A DNA stretch of 64,000 bases from Raineya sp. (GCA_025454915.1 JALONN010000008.1:248001-312000); one strand, 5' to 3'. Counted from the first letter of the stretch, positions 32,522-41,287 are shown. Numbers and translations: made by a program. The notes: generated from the letters alone by a model not told the origin.

Positions 32522-33781
32522 ATGGCAAATTTAGTACCCATTGAAAAAGACCCTCAAATCTTAGAATTAATAGGTTCTAAGAAACCTAAAATAGAAGATG
32601 CAGTGTACATGAACGACCTAACTACACTCAATTTAGGTCCGACACACCCTGCAACACATGGTATCTTTCAAAATATTCTCCTCATGGATGGAGAAAAAAT
32701 TATATCAGGAGAATCTACAATAGGGTATATTCATAGAGCTTTTGAAAAAATAGCAGAACAACGCCCTTTTTATCAGATAACGACCCTTACAGATCGTATG
32801 AACTATTGTTCTTCGCCTATCAATAATATGGGTTGGTGGATGACAGTAGAAAAACTTTTAGGCGTACAAGTCCCTCAAAAGGCTCAATATATGCGTGTGA
32901 TTCTTATGGAACTTGCTCGTATCGCTGATCATATTATTTGTAATGGTATTTTGGGAGTAGATAGTGGAGCCTTTACAGGTTTTTTGTATGTCTATCAGTG
33001 GAGAGAGCATATTTATGATATTTACGAAGAAGTTTGTGGAGCTAGGCTTACAACAAATATGGGGCGTATTGGTGGTTTAGAAAGAGATTTTACAGATAAA
33101 GCCATCGCAGACATCAATAAATTGCTTAAGGAGTTTCCTGTTGTTCTCAAAGAATTTGAACGCCTGTTCAATAGAAACAGAATATTCATGGATAGAGCCA
33201 TTGGCGTAGGGGCTATTTCTGCTGAAAGAGCTTTGAATTATGGTTTTACAGGTCCTAATCTGCGTGCTTGTGGTATTGACTATGATGTTCGTGTCAATGA
33301 GCCTTATTCTGGCTATCAAGATTTTGAATTTGATATTCCTATTGGGCAACATGGCGATACTTACGACCGTTTCATGGTTCGTAACGAAGAAATGTGGCAA
33401 AGTTTGCGTATTATCCAACAAGCTATGGATAAACTACCCAAAGCAGAAGGCAAACATTATGCTGATGACTCTCGCTACTATTTGCCTCCAAAACAAGAAG
33501 TTTATAACAACATGGAAGCTCTAATTTACCATTTCAAAATAATAATGGGTGAAATAGACGCTCCTGTAGGAGAGGTTTATCATTGTGTAGAAGGTGGTAA
33601 TGGAGAGTTAGGCTTTTACCTAGTTTCTGATGGTGGTAGAACGCCTTATCGTTTGCATTTCAGAAGACCAAGCTTCATTTATTATCAAGCCTACACCGAA
33701 ATGTGTCAGGGACAACAAATCTCAGATGCTATCATGACGATGAGTAGCCTCAATGTGATTGCTGGTGAATTGGATGCGTAA
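32522..33781 (+). CDS. nuoD: NADH-quinone oxidoreductase subunit D (complex I 49-kDa), solitary
   Basis: A 419-aa peripheral-arm subunit that helps form the quinone site of complex I. Hallmarks: LNLGPTHPATHG, GYIHRAFEK, DRMNYCS, TNMGRIGGLERD and the closing GELDA. I chose ATG 32522, which gives MANLVPIEK; an in-frame TTG upstream lengthens it only by non-conserved sequence. No other nuo gene is nearby: a TonB receptor lies divergent to the left and aroQ convergent to the right. It could be the only copy in a split nuo locus or an extra one. Confidence 0.94.
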   Translation: MANLVPIEKDPQILELIGSKKPKIEDAVYMNDLTTLNLGPTHPATHGIFQNILLMDGEKIISGESTIGYIHRAFEKIAEQRPFYQITTLTDRMNYCSSPINNMGWWMTVEKLLGVQVPQKAQYMRVILMELARIADHIICNGILGVDSGAFTGFLYVYQWREHIYDIYEEVCGARLTTNMGRIGGLERDFTDKAIADINKLLKEFPVVLKEFERLFNRNRIFMDRAIGVGAISAERALNYGFTGPNLRACGIDYDVRVNEPYSGYQDFEFDIPIGQHGDTYDRFMVRNEEMWQSLRIIQQAMDKLPKAEGKHYADDSRYYLPPKQEVYNNMEALIYHFKIIMGEIDAPVGEVYHCVEGGNGELGFYLVSDGGRTPYRLHFRRPSFIYYQAYTEMCQGQQISDAIMTMSSLNVIAGELDA

Positions 33782-33818
33782 AATTTAGAAATAAATTAGG
33801 AATATAAGACTTTAATCT

Positions 33819-33860
33819 AAAAACCTTCCGAGAGTTTAGAACTTTTGGAAGGTTTTGTCT
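33819..33860. terminator. Bidirectional terminator between nuoD and aroQ
   Basis: Stem AAAACCTTCC (33820-33829) with GGAAGGTTTT (33847-33856), followed by T-rich sequence on both strands; placed between the convergent stops. Confidence 0.85.
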
Positions 33861-33881
33861 TAATATTAATACAGTTAGCTT

Positions 33882-34304
33882 TTACTTTTTTGTAATCAAA
33901 TACTCAATGGCTAAATCGTAGCCTTTGAGCCCCAGCCCTGAAATAATACCCACCGAAACAGCCGAAATATAACTCTGATGTCTGAAGGCTTCCCTTGCAA
34001 AAATATTGGAGATATGTACCTCTACCACAGGGCTTTTTACAGCCTTGATGGCATCAGCAAGGGCAATAGAAGTATGGGTATAAGCTCCAGCATTCAAGAT
34101 GATTCCATCTGCCATAAAACCTACTTCGTGAATTTTGTTGATGAGTTCACCCTCAATATTCGACTGAAAATAGCTTAGGGTAATATCTTTGTATTGTGTT
34201 TTGAGTTTCTCAAAATATTCTTCAAATGTCAAAGAACCATAAATCTCGGGCTCTCGCTTGCCCAATAAATTCAAATTCGCTCCATTGATGATTTGTATAT
34301 GCAT
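33882..34304 (-). CDS. aroQ: Type II 3-dehydroquinate dehydratase
   Basis: A 140-aa dodecamer-type enzyme of the shikimate pathway, converting 3-dehydroquinate to 3-dehydroshikimate. Motifs: NGANLNLLGKREPEIYG (catalytic Tyr22 region), QSNIEGELINKIHE, LNAGAYTHTSIAL, EVHISNIFAREAFRH (catalytic His region) and GLGLKGYDLAIE. Length is normal. It is a single gene divergent from the unknown gene at 34403. Confidence 0.96.
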   Translation of the reverse strand: MHIQIINGANLNLLGKREPEIYGSLTFEEYFEKLKTQYKDITLSYFQSNIEGELINKIHEVGFMADGIILNAGAYTHTSIALADAIKAVKSPVVEVHISNIFAREAFRHQSYISAVSVGIISGLGLKGYDLAIEYLITKK

Positions 34305-34337
34305 GATTTTGTGATGTTTTTTGAAAAAATATTTTAC

Positions 34338-34356
34338 TACGCAAGTGTATTGCGTA
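34338..34356. promoter_or_regulatory. Candidate operator in the aroQ divergent region
   Basis: TACGCAA-GTGTA-TTGCGTA is a perfect 7-bp inverted repeat with a 5-bp spacer, 10 bp upstream of the -7 element at 34366-34373. Confidence 0.5.
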
Positions 34357-34365
34357 TTTTTTGAT

Positions 34366-34373
34366 TATCTTTG
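34366..34373 (+). promoter_or_regulatory. Bacteroidota -7 promoter element
   Basis: TATCTTTG matches TAnnTTTG exactly and lies 29 bp before ATG 34403. It falls inside a frame extension from a TTG at 34361, which argues against that longer start. Confidence 0.55.
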
Positions 34374-34402
34374 TTGTAAATCTAAAAAAAGTAAAACAAA
34401 AT

Positions 34403-35299
34403 ATGAAGGAGATAAGCACAATACAAACGAAAATTCAAGAACAAGATTTCAATTTTTTTATTGAAGACTACCAAATATTGCTTGAGAGTATATCAAGCAT
34501 CATAGATGTTCTGGAAAAAAGGGGAGAAAATATCCAACAACATGAAAATCTTGATGGATTGATTACAAAATTTTTTCTAACAGGATGCTCTATTAAAATG
34601 TTATTTGATGGAACCACAATAGAAATTAGAAGTAAAGGAAAAAAAGATAGGTACTTTGATATATCATCTTGTATGACTTTAATAAGAAATCAAATAGAAA
34701 GCTACGTATTTTTTGATTATCTATTTCTTCAACCTGAAACAGATGCAGAACGAGAATTCAGAAATATATTATTCCAAGCTGCTGGATTGAAAAGAAGACA
34801 AGAGTTTAATGTAAATTATGAAGGATCGATAGAGCAAATAAATCAAGAAAAAAAAATAATAGATAGTTTAATAGAGCAAATAGAACGAAACAGTTACTTC
34901 CAAACTCTTACAAAAAAGCAGCGAGATAAGATAAAAAAAAATTTGCCAGAAAAAGTTTCTATGGGTGAAAAACTTTTTTTAGAAGAATCTATAAAGAAAA
35001 ACAGATTTAGAAATTACTTCTTTAACTCATGGAAACTATATTCTAATCACACACACTCAGAACATTTAGGTCTATTACAAATTACTGAGTATGCTAAAAA
35101 TCCAGAAAAATTAACTAAAAATAAACTAATTTTCTGTGTTGATATGTGTATTTTGACATCCATATTCATTAAAAATTTAATGAATATATTTACATTAATA
35201 CCAGAAAGTAATAATTTGTTAGAAAAAATAAATGAATATTATAAAATTCCAGTCTCCTATGAAGAAAAGATAAAAAGACAAAAAGAGGAATCTATTTAG
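34403..35299 (+). CDS. Hypothetical helical protein
   Basis: A 298-aa, helix-rich, Lys/Glu-rich protein without signal peptide. The middle holds IEQINQEKKIIDSLIEQIERN (in sense, a coiled coil) and a segment SWKLYSNHTHSEHLGLLQITEYA with a His-rich centre. This order loosely recalls DUF5677-type proteins, but I cannot assign a family. It is AT-rich relative to neighbours. A palindrome and a good -7 element upstream suggest specific regulation. It is closed by the terminator at 35280-35311, which overlaps its stop codon. Confidence 0.6.
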   Translation: MKEISTIQTKIQEQDFNFFIEDYQILLESISSIIDVLEKRGENIQQHENLDGLITKFFLTGCSIKMLFDGTTIEIRSKGKKDRYFDISSCMTLIRNQIESYVFFDYLFLQPETDAEREFRNILFQAAGLKRRQEFNVNYEGSIEQINQEKKIIDSLIEQIERNSYFQTLTKKQRDKIKKNLPEKVSMGEKLFLEESIKKNRFRNYFFNSWKLYSNHTHSEHLGLLQITEYAKNPEKLTKNKLIFCVDMCILTSIFIKNLMNIFTLIPESNNLLEKINEYYKIPVSYEEKIKRQKEESI

Positions 35300-35311
35300 A
35301 TTCCTCTTTTT
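35280..35311. terminator. Bidirectional terminator
   Basis: 15-bp perfect stem (35280-35294 with 35297-35311) starting AAAAAGAGGAATCTA, loop TT, running into T or A tracts; overlaps the stop of the unknown gene (+) and precedes the end of the sugar dehydrogenase gene (-). Confidence 0.9.
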
Positions 35312-35314
35312 GTC

Positions 35315-36472
35315 TTACTTAGGAATAATCTGAATAATTCTTCCGGGGCTTTCCACAGAAACATAAATACTGCCATCAGGGGCTTGTTTTACATTCCTGA
35401 TTCTGCCTTCATTTTCAAGTAGTTTGTACTCTTTTACAATTTGGTTGTCTTTAATTTCACAACGACTCAAATACCTTGATGCCAAACTGCCTGTTAGAAG
35501 GTTTCCTTTCCATTTCTTAAATTTATTATCTGTAATAAAAGCCAGCCCACAAGTACCAATAGAAGGCGTCCATGTATGAATGGGACTTTCCATTCCATCC
35601 ATAAAAGGACTTGCAGAAATCTGAGTGTTATCGTAGTTTGTACCATGTGAAACCAAATGCCAGCCATAGTTTTTTCCTTTTCTGACAATATTAATTTCAT
35701 CTCCACCTTTAGGACCATGTTCACTTTCCCAGATTTCGCCTGTAAACGGATTTAAAACCATCCCCTGTGGATTTCTGTGTCCATAAGAAAAAAGAGTTGT
35801 AGCTGTTGTATTTCCTTGTAAAACTGGGTTATCTGTTGGTACGCTACCATCATCTTTCATTCTGTGTACTTTTCCCCATTCACTTTTTACATCTTGAGAG
35901 TTTTTATTGGTGGCAGTAGGTCCTCCATAGCTACCACTACCTCCTTCACCTACCGAAAGGTACAAAAAGCCATTTTTATCAAACTCTATACGGCTTCCAT
36001 AATGCCCATACCAAGTATTTCCGGCACTTGTCTGAAAAATAATTTGCGTATCAGCAATTGTATTCCCATTTAATTTAAAACGCATCAGATTCAGTTGAGC
36101 CTGATTAGAGCCTGCGGGTAAACTTGCATAACAAATATAGACCCAGCCATTGCTGGCATATTGGGGATGAACCCTGATGTCGAGTAAACCACCTTGCCCG
36201 CCAGCATGAATGGCAGGAAGTCCAGTAATCTCTGTAATATTACCATCTGTGGCATATCTGAAGAGCTTTCCACGTTTTTCTGTAAATAAAAGTTCTCCAT
36301 TGGGTAAAAAATCCATACCCCAGATAATCTCCCGATTGCTAAAAAGTGTTTTGATTTCAATGGTAGGCTCCTCATTGGAAATAGGGCTAGCCTCATTGGA
36401 TTTTTTACAATTGGCAAAAAGGATAATAAAAGCAATCAGTTTGAGAGCAAATACATTAAAATAGTTTTTCAT
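35315..36472 (-). CDS. PQQ-dependent aldose sugar dehydrogenase-like lipoprotein
   Basis: A 385-aa six-bladed beta-propeller of the glucose/sorbosone dehydrogenase family (soluble GDH and E. coli YliI). N-terminal lipobox FILFANCKK indicates a lipoprotein. Motifs: WGMDFLPNGELLFTEKRG, GGQGGLLDIRVHPQY, SYGHRNPQGMV, ESEHGPKGGDEIN and RNVKQAPDGSIY, including the family's conserved His and Arg. It is expected to oxidise aldoses in the periplasm if PQQ is available; no PQQ genes are in view. It stands alone. Confidence 0.9.
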   Translation of the reverse strand: MKNYFNVFALKLIAFIILFANCKKSNEASPISNEEPTIEIKTLFSNREIIWGMDFLPNGELLFTEKRGKLFRYATDGNITEITGLPAIHAGGQGGLLDIRVHPQYASNGWVYICYASLPAGSNQAQLNLMRFKLNGNTIADTQIIFQTSAGNTWYGHYGSRIEFDKNGFLYLSVGEGGSGSYGGPTATNKNSQDVKSEWGKVHRMKDDGSVPTDNPVLQGNTTATTLFSYGHRNPQGMVLNPFTGEIWESEHGPKGGDEINIVRKGKNYGWHLVSHGTNYDNTQISASPFMDGMESPIHTWTPSIGTCGLAFITDNKFKKWKGNLLTGSLASRYLSRCEIKDNQIVKEYKLLENEGRIRNVKQAPDGSIYVSVESPGRIIQIIPK

Positions 36473-36525
36473 ATCTTTTACGTTTTCTGTTTTATACGTA
36501 AAAGAAAAAGATATGTTTTAAGGGC

Positions 36526-36564
36526 ATAAAAAAAGGCAAAACTCATGTTTTACCTTTTTTTATT
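36526..36564 (-). terminator. Possible imperfect terminator hairpin
   Basis: Between gltX and the sugar dehydrogenase gene an imperfect hairpin (GGCAAAAC with GTTTTACC, loop TCAT, flanked by A and T runs) could terminate gltX transcription on the minus strand. Confidence 0.4.
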
Positions 36565-36577
36565 TATAATTATTATT

Positions 36578-36660
36578 ATGTTGTTTGCTTCACCTCACTT
36601 TGTTTGGTTCGCAAAGACGGTAGGTAGGTGTCATGGCGAGTGTAGCGAAGCCATCCAAAT
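36578..36660. repeat. GC-rich intergenic repeat-like sequence
   Basis: About 80 bp noticeably richer in GC than its surroundings, containing GTCATGGCGAGTGTAGCGAA followed by GCCATCC. It resembles the widely dispersed Bacteroidota intergenic repeats of the form TCATTGCGAG...CGAAGCAATC. It sits 18 bp from the gltX stop codon. Its copy number cannot be judged from one window. Confidence 0.4.
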
Positions 36661-36677
36661 GTATAAATAAGGATAAA

Positions 36678-38228
36678 TTAAATTTTAATTGTATTCAGAG
36701 CATTTTCAAGTCGAGTAAGCACTTCTGTTTTACCCAAAATCTGCATAATAGCAGCAAGGTCTGGTCCGGCACCCACACCTGTAAGGGCTACACGTAAAAC
36801 AGGCATTACTTGTCCTAATTTTAAGCCTTTGGCTTCTGCTTCATGGTGTAAAGCTTCTTTAGCTTTCGTACCATCAAAATCAGTTTCGTTTGTAAATTGC
36901 TCTTTCAAAGTTTTAATTACTTCCTCTGTTTGAGCATTCCATTTCTGGCTTACAACCCCTTCATCATATTTGGTAGGGCGTTCGAAGAAATAACGGGCTT
37001 CTTTCCAAAGGTCATCAGGGAAAGTAGCTCTTTCTTTCATGACCTCACAAATTTGCTCTAATTGAGCTTCTGAAAACATGCTATAATCTACACTTGCCGA
37101 ATCCAAACCTTTTTTGAGGTATTCAGCGAGTTCTTGATTGGTTTTAGCTCTTAAATATTGCTGATTAAACCATTTGGCTTTATCAATTTCAAATTTAGAA
37201 CCAGATTTCCCGATACGTTCCACAGAGAAAGTAGAAATGAACTCTTCTATTGAGAAAATCTCTTGGTTTGTTCCTGGGTTCCAGCCTAATAAAGCCAAGA
37301 AATTAATGATGGCTTCAGGCAGATAACCTGCTTCTCTGTAACCAGTAGAGCCTTGCCAAGTAAGCGGAAAAATAGGGAAGCCCATACTCTCAGCATCTCT
37401 TTTTGAAAGCTTTCCGTGATTTTCCTGAATTACTTTGCCCTTAGGGTCTTTCAAATCGGGTTTTAGAATCAAAGGCAAATGAGCAAATTCAGGGTGTTCC
37501 CAGCCAAATAACTGATACAAAAGCACATGGAATGGGGCAGAAGGCAACCACTCTTCACCACGAATGACATGGGTAATTTCCATCAAATGGTCATCAATGA
37601 TATTTGCCAAATGATAAGTAGGCATTCCATCTGACTTTAGAAGAACTTTGTCATCTAAAGTAGAACTTTCAACCGAAACCCAACCTCTAATCAAATCTTT
37701 GAAACGAATGTTTTGTTTAGCAGGAACTTTAAGACGTATCACATAAGGCTCTCCTGCTTCCAAACGGCGTTGTACTTCGTCAGAAGGTAGCGTGAGAGAG
37801 TTTTTCATCTGCATACGTGAAATCATGTTGTAAGAAGTATTTTTGGCTTTGGCAGCTTCCAATTTCTTACGCATTTCTTCCAATTCTGTAGAGGTATCAA
37901 ATGCATAATAAGCATTTCCACTTTCTATCAGTTGTTTTACATATTCTTTGTAAATTCCTTTTTCTTTTCTTTCAGATTGGCGATAAGGGGCATGTTTACC
38001 ACCTTTTTCAGGGCTTTCATCAGCTTCAATCCCTACCCAACGCAATGCTTCCATGATATAATCTTCAGCTCCTTCTACATAACGTTCCTGATCGGTATCT
38101 TCTATACGGATTAAAAATTGTCCACCTGTTTGTTTGGCTAATAAATAGTTGTATAAGGCAGTACGAACACCACCAATGTGTAGCCCTCCTGTGGGGCTGG
38201 GTGCAAAACGAACTCTAACGGGTTTCAT
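36678..38228 (-). CDS. gltX: Glutamyl-tRNA synthetase
   Basis: A 516-aa class I aminoacyl-tRNA synthetase that charges tRNA-Glu. HIGH-type motif: RFAPSPTGGLHIGG; KMSKS-type motif: HGKLSKRDA. The class I zinc-less form with residues 1-320 catalytic and the helical anticodon-binding domain after is typical of bacterial GluRS. Length is normal and no duplication is seen. Essential gene, transcribed alone; the downstream 200 bp carry a repeat-like sequence. Confidence 0.96.
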   Translation of the reverse strand: MKPVRVRFAPSPTGGLHIGGVRTALYNYLLAKQTGGQFLIRIEDTDQERYVEGAEDYIMEALRWVGIEADESPEKGGKHAPYRQSERKEKGIYKEYVKQLIESGNAYYAFDTSTELEEMRKKLEAAKAKNTSYNMISRMQMKNSLTLPSDEVQRRLEAGEPYVIRLKVPAKQNIRFKDLIRGWVSVESSTLDDKVLLKSDGMPTYHLANIIDDHLMEITHVIRGEEWLPSAPFHVLLYQLFGWEHPEFAHLPLILKPDLKDPKGKVIQENHGKLSKRDAESMGFPIFPLTWQGSTGYREAGYLPEAIINFLALLGWNPGTNQEIFSIEEFISTFSVERIGKSGSKFEIDKAKWFNQQYLRAKTNQELAEYLKKGLDSASVDYSMFSEAQLEQICEVMKERATFPDDLWKEARYFFERPTKYDEGVVSQKWNAQTEEVIKTLKEQFTNETDFDGTKAKEALHHEAEAKGLKLGQVMPVLRVALTGVGAGPDLAAIMQILGKTEVLTRLENALNTIKI

Positions 38229-38317
38229 CGAAGTTATTAAAATTTTAGAAATGCAAAATTAATAAATTTGTATCAACTCTGTAAAAAAATGTTTAATTTA
38301 CCTTTAAAAATAAGTAA

Positions 38318-38686
38318 ATGGGAGTCGTTATATGTGCTAAACACGGTATGTCAGGTATAGCTATTTGTATTGAAAAGGCTATTTGTGATAAAATTTATCA
38401 GAATGAGTCTATTCAAGATGAAGAATTAACTATTATTCATGTAGAAGTTTTTGAAGTTAATTCAGATGGGGAAATTTTTGTAGTAAATCTTAACCATTTA
38501 ATAACTAAAGAACTAAAAGAGAAAAATAACTTACAAGAAGCTTATAAAATGTTGGATGAACAAGCTTTTGATGAGTTAGAGAAAAAAATGGATGCAGGAG
38601 TTACTTGTGGAAAATGTTTTCAAGAATTTGCACAAGCAAATGGGTGGAGTGAACAATTTATCAATTATGCAGAAAATAATCTTTAA
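38318..38686 (+). CDS. Hypothetical small protein with paired Cys motifs
   Basis: 122 aa, cytoplasmic, alpha/beta. Near the N-terminus VICAKHG (Cys-x2-His) and near the C-terminus GVTCGKCFQ (Cys-x2-Cys) could jointly bind one zinc ion. No family recognised. The style (small acidic protein without partners) resembles immunity proteins, but no toxin gene is adjacent. It is 11 bp upstream of the SRPBCC gene and probably cotranscribed. Confidence 0.55.
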   Translation: MGVVICAKHGMSGIAICIEKAICDKIYQNESIQDEELTIIHVEVFEVNSDGEIFVVNLNHLITKELKEKNNLQEAYKMLDEQAFDELEKKMDAGVTCGKCFQEFAQANGWSEQFINYAENNL

Positions 38687-38697
38687 TATATACTTTT

Positions 38698-39144
38698 ATG
38701 AACCCTCAAGCCATTTCCGCAGTTTCTACATTTGAAATGGAAACCAAAATTTCCATCAATATTCATGCAAGCCCTGAAAAAATTATGGCATTGCTGACAG
38801 ATGCCCCAAATTTTACAAGATGGAATTCTACTATCGTATCCATAGAAGGAGAAATTGAGCAAGGAAAAACAATCAAACTCATTTCCAAATTAGACCCTAA
38901 ACGTACTTTTAAACTTAAAGTCTTAGAAAGTTCGCCCAACAAAATGGTTTGGAAGGATGGATTTGCACCTATGTTTACAGGTGTTCGTACTTTTTCGCTA
39001 AGCCCCAAAGCAGATGGCACAACTGATTTTACGATGTCAGAAGTTTTTAAAGGATTGATGTTACCTCTTATAAAAGGTTCATTACCCGATTTTAAACCTA
39101 ATTTTGAGCAATATGCTTCTGACTTGAAAAAAGCAACAGAGTAA
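38698..39144 (+). CDS. SRPBCC family protein (START/Bet v1-like fold)
   Basis: A 148-aa single-domain protein: ISINIHASPEKIMALLTDAPNFTRWNSTI opens the helix-grip fold, followed by the long C-terminal helix (FKPNFEQYASDLKKATE). This family binds hydrophobic ligands or acts as cyclase/dehydratase; many are annotated polyketide cyclase-like. It ends only 4 bp from the end of the convergent alpha/beta hydrolase gene, with no room for a terminator. Confidence 0.85.
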   Translation: MNPQAISAVSTFEMETKISINIHASPEKIMALLTDAPNFTRWNSTIVSIEGEIEQGKTIKLISKLDPKRTFKLKVLESSPNKMVWKDGFAPMFTGVRTFSLSPKADGTTDFTMSEVFKGLMLPLIKGSLPDFKPNFEQYASDLKKATE

Positions 39145-39148
39145 AAAG

Positions 39149-40078
39149 CTATTTACACCAGAGTTTAAGTTGCTTGATAAATTCGGCTTGTTGGTCTATG
39201 AAAACATTATGAGAGCAATTTTCGTAATATTTTAGTTTTTCTGTACCTAAAATTGTCTGTAATTTTTGAACCTGTTCAGAAGAGTACAAACCATCTTCTT
39301 TGCCATATACGCCATAAATTTTAACTTTCTGAGCTACTAATTTTTTGATAAGATTAGTCAAATCAAGGCTTGTGTATTTTTCATTCTTCCAAAAGCCTTG
39401 TGGAGCCTGATAACCCATTTGTCTACCATATTTTCTGATGAGTGTATCAGTTGGGAAAGTACCATATAGCTGTTTGGCTTCTTCTGTGGGTGTTTTAGTA
39501 GAATAAAATCCATTTTGCATGGCATGAGCAAAGCAGTAAGAACTGAATTCAAGACTTGTTTTATCCATTTTTTCGAGCATAGCTACATAACGCAGATTGA
39601 CGCTATCTTTTTTGTTTTCATAGATTTTTTTAGAAGAAGCAATAATCGTTTGAAAGCTTTCTTGTAAATTGATAGGAGCTCCAGCCAAAATAACAGAGTT
39701 TACTTTTTCAGGATATTTTTCTACAAAATAGGTAGCTACAACTCCACCAAAACTATGCCCAATCAGGCTCGCTTTTTTGATTCCATACTGTCCAAAGAGA
39801 GTATTTAAATCTGTAAGTGTTTCTGTATAATTGTACTGAGCGTTTTTATCTGTACTTCTGCCTTCACCACGTCTGTCATAGACAATTACATAAAAACCTT
39901 CATTTGCAAGGCGTTGAGCAGTAGTAGCCTCAAAAACGCTGGAATTGTAACCCGGACCTCCATGTAAAAATATAACAGCAGGATTGGATTTACTGCCAAA
40001 CGCTTTTGAATAAATACTTTGAGCAGACAGAGTAATGGAAATAAAAATAAGTATTGTAGTTGAAACAAGAAACTTCAT
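39149..40078 (-). CDS. Exported alpha/beta hydrolase (S33 prolyl-iminopeptidase-like)
   Basis: 309 aa with a signal peptide (MKFLVSTTILIFISITLSAQ). Alpha/beta hydrolase core: oxyanion HGGPGYNSS, nucleophile elbow GHSFGG with Ser109, likely acid Asp in YGKEDGLYS and His in NCSHNVF. The HGGPG opening is typical of S33 peptidases; substrate unknown. It begins 17 bp after the membrane protein at 40096 on the same strand, so the three genes 41262 to 39149 may form one transcript. Confidence 0.9.
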   Translation of the reverse strand: MKFLVSTTILIFISITLSAQSIYSKAFGSKSNPAVIFLHGGPGYNSSVFEATTAQRLANEGFYVIVYDRRGEGRSTDKNAQYNYTETLTDLNTLFGQYGIKKASLIGHSFGGVVATYFVEKYPEKVNSVILAGAPINLQESFQTIIASSKKIYENKKDSVNLRYVAMLEKMDKTSLEFSSYCFAHAMQNGFYSTKTPTEEAKQLYGTFPTDTLIRKYGRQMGYQAPQGFWKNEKYTSLDLTNLIKKLVAQKVKIYGVYGKEDGLYSSEQVQKLQTILGTEKLKYYENCSHNVFIDQQAEFIKQLKLWCK

Positions 40079-40095
40079 GGTATTGGTAAGTTGTT

Positions 40096-40644
40096 TTATC
40101 TAATAACGTATTCGCCCTCAATAGATTGTGGCTCGATATGCATATATTTCTCTATTTTCCTTTTGATAAAGATAGCTTTCTCATATTCATCATAACTTAA
40201 AATCTTGCTACTGGCTCCTTGTGGGGAAAGAACGTTCAGAGAATAATTGACAGAAGTTCCATTTTTCCCACGACTAATCTCTTGCTTGATGTAAACCTGA
40301 CCAATATCAGAACGTTTAAGATGTTTATTTTTGTATGTTGGAAAGGGAACAGGAGTATGACGAGTGGCAAAATCTTGAGAAGTAATCGCAATTTCTGTTT
40401 TATTCATAAATAAACAGATTACATACCAAATAAGACCAACACCAACTGCTAAATGTATGATCGCAAATAGTTTAAAAAAAATGGGAGTAGGTAAGCTAAA
40501 CCAAACAACAAGGAAGCCATTCCAGATTAATCCAAAAAAAACAAGAAACCAAACCATTGGTTTATACCAACGATAAGTAATGGCTATGCCTTGAGCTGTT
40601 TCTTTTAGTTCAAAACCTTCTGGGTTGGGAACAAGTTTTTCCAT
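40096..40644 (-). CDS. Two-pass membrane protein, tandem paralog A
   Basis: 182 aa with two membrane helices (about 30-75) and a cytoplasmic C-terminal beta domain with AITSQDFATRHTPVPFPTYKN and LKRSDIGQVYIKQE, resembling a PH-like domain. It is a paralog of the neighbouring gene at 40693: the sequences TSQDF, PFPTYKN, HLKRSDI and ALNVLSP-like segments are shared. Function is unknown. Confidence 0.75.
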   Translation of the reverse strand: MEKLVPNPEGFELKETAQGIAITYRWYKPMVWFLVFFGLIWNGFLVVWFSLPTPIFFKLFAIIHLAVGVGLIWYVICLFMNKTEIAITSQDFATRHTPVPFPTYKNKHLKRSDIGQVYIKQEISRGKNGTSVNYSLNVLSPQGASSKILSYDEYEKAIFIKRKIEKYMHIEPQSIEGEYVIR

Positions 40645-40692
40645 CGTATAAGATGTTTTTGTGTAAATATATAAGGTATTAAAATAACGAGT

Positions 40693-41262
40693 TTAAGAAA
40701 GTGTTTGTATGTATTCTCCTTCTACAGGCTGAGGATCAATATTCATGTATTGTTCTATTTTTTTCTTGAGAAATACAACTTTCTCATATTCTTCTATGCC
40801 ATAACTCAAAATTCTGCTACTAATACCTTCGGGAGAAAGAACATTTAATGCATAACCATTTAATATTTTACTATTGTGTTTGTTACGAGTGTACTCTCCT
40901 GTTATATAGACTTGTTCGATATCTGAACGCTTGAGGTGGATGTTTTTATAAGTAGGAAAAGGGATAGGGGCATGCTTCGAAATAAAGTCTTGAGAAGTAA
41001 TGGCTATATCTGTTTTATTGAAAAATAAACATACAATATACCAAACCAATACCAAGCCAGCTATGAAAAATATAGAAAGAAAAGCTTGAAAAATAGTGCT
41101 ATCAACTTTTCTAAACATATAAAATATAAGCATAAACCACAAAATATTAAAAATCATTAAAGGATATACCATTTGAGGTTTATACCAACTATTATGAATA
41201 GCAATTCCTTGATTAGTTTCTGTAACTTCAAAATCTTCGGGTTTTGATGCAAATTTTTCCAT
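40693..41262 (-). CDS. Two-pass membrane protein, tandem paralog B
   Basis: 189 aa, same layout as the gene at 40096: two helices, then AITSQDFISKHAPIPFPTYK and LKRSDIEQVYITGE. The copies are 49 bp apart, direct tandem, and diverged mostly in the membrane helices. The cytoplasmic domains are the best conserved, suggesting the domain binds something common (lipid or protein) while the membrane part is free to vary. Function is unknown. Confidence 0.75.
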   Translation of the reverse strand: MEKFASKPEDFEVTETNQGIAIHNSWYKPQMVYPLMIFNILWFMLIFYMFRKVDSTIFQAFLSIFFIAGLVLVWYIVCLFFNKTDIAITSQDFISKHAPIPFPTYKNIHLKRSDIEQVYITGEYTRNKHNSKILNGYALNVLSPEGISSRILSYGIEEYEKVVFLKKKIEQYMNIDPQPVEGEYIQTLS

Positions 41263-41287
41263 ATTGTATAGTGTTTTTTGTTAAAAA

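Noticed and set aside
34361..34402. TTG start fourteen codons upstream of the gene at 34403
   Set aside because: The extension contains the TATCTTTG promoter element and is not protein-like.
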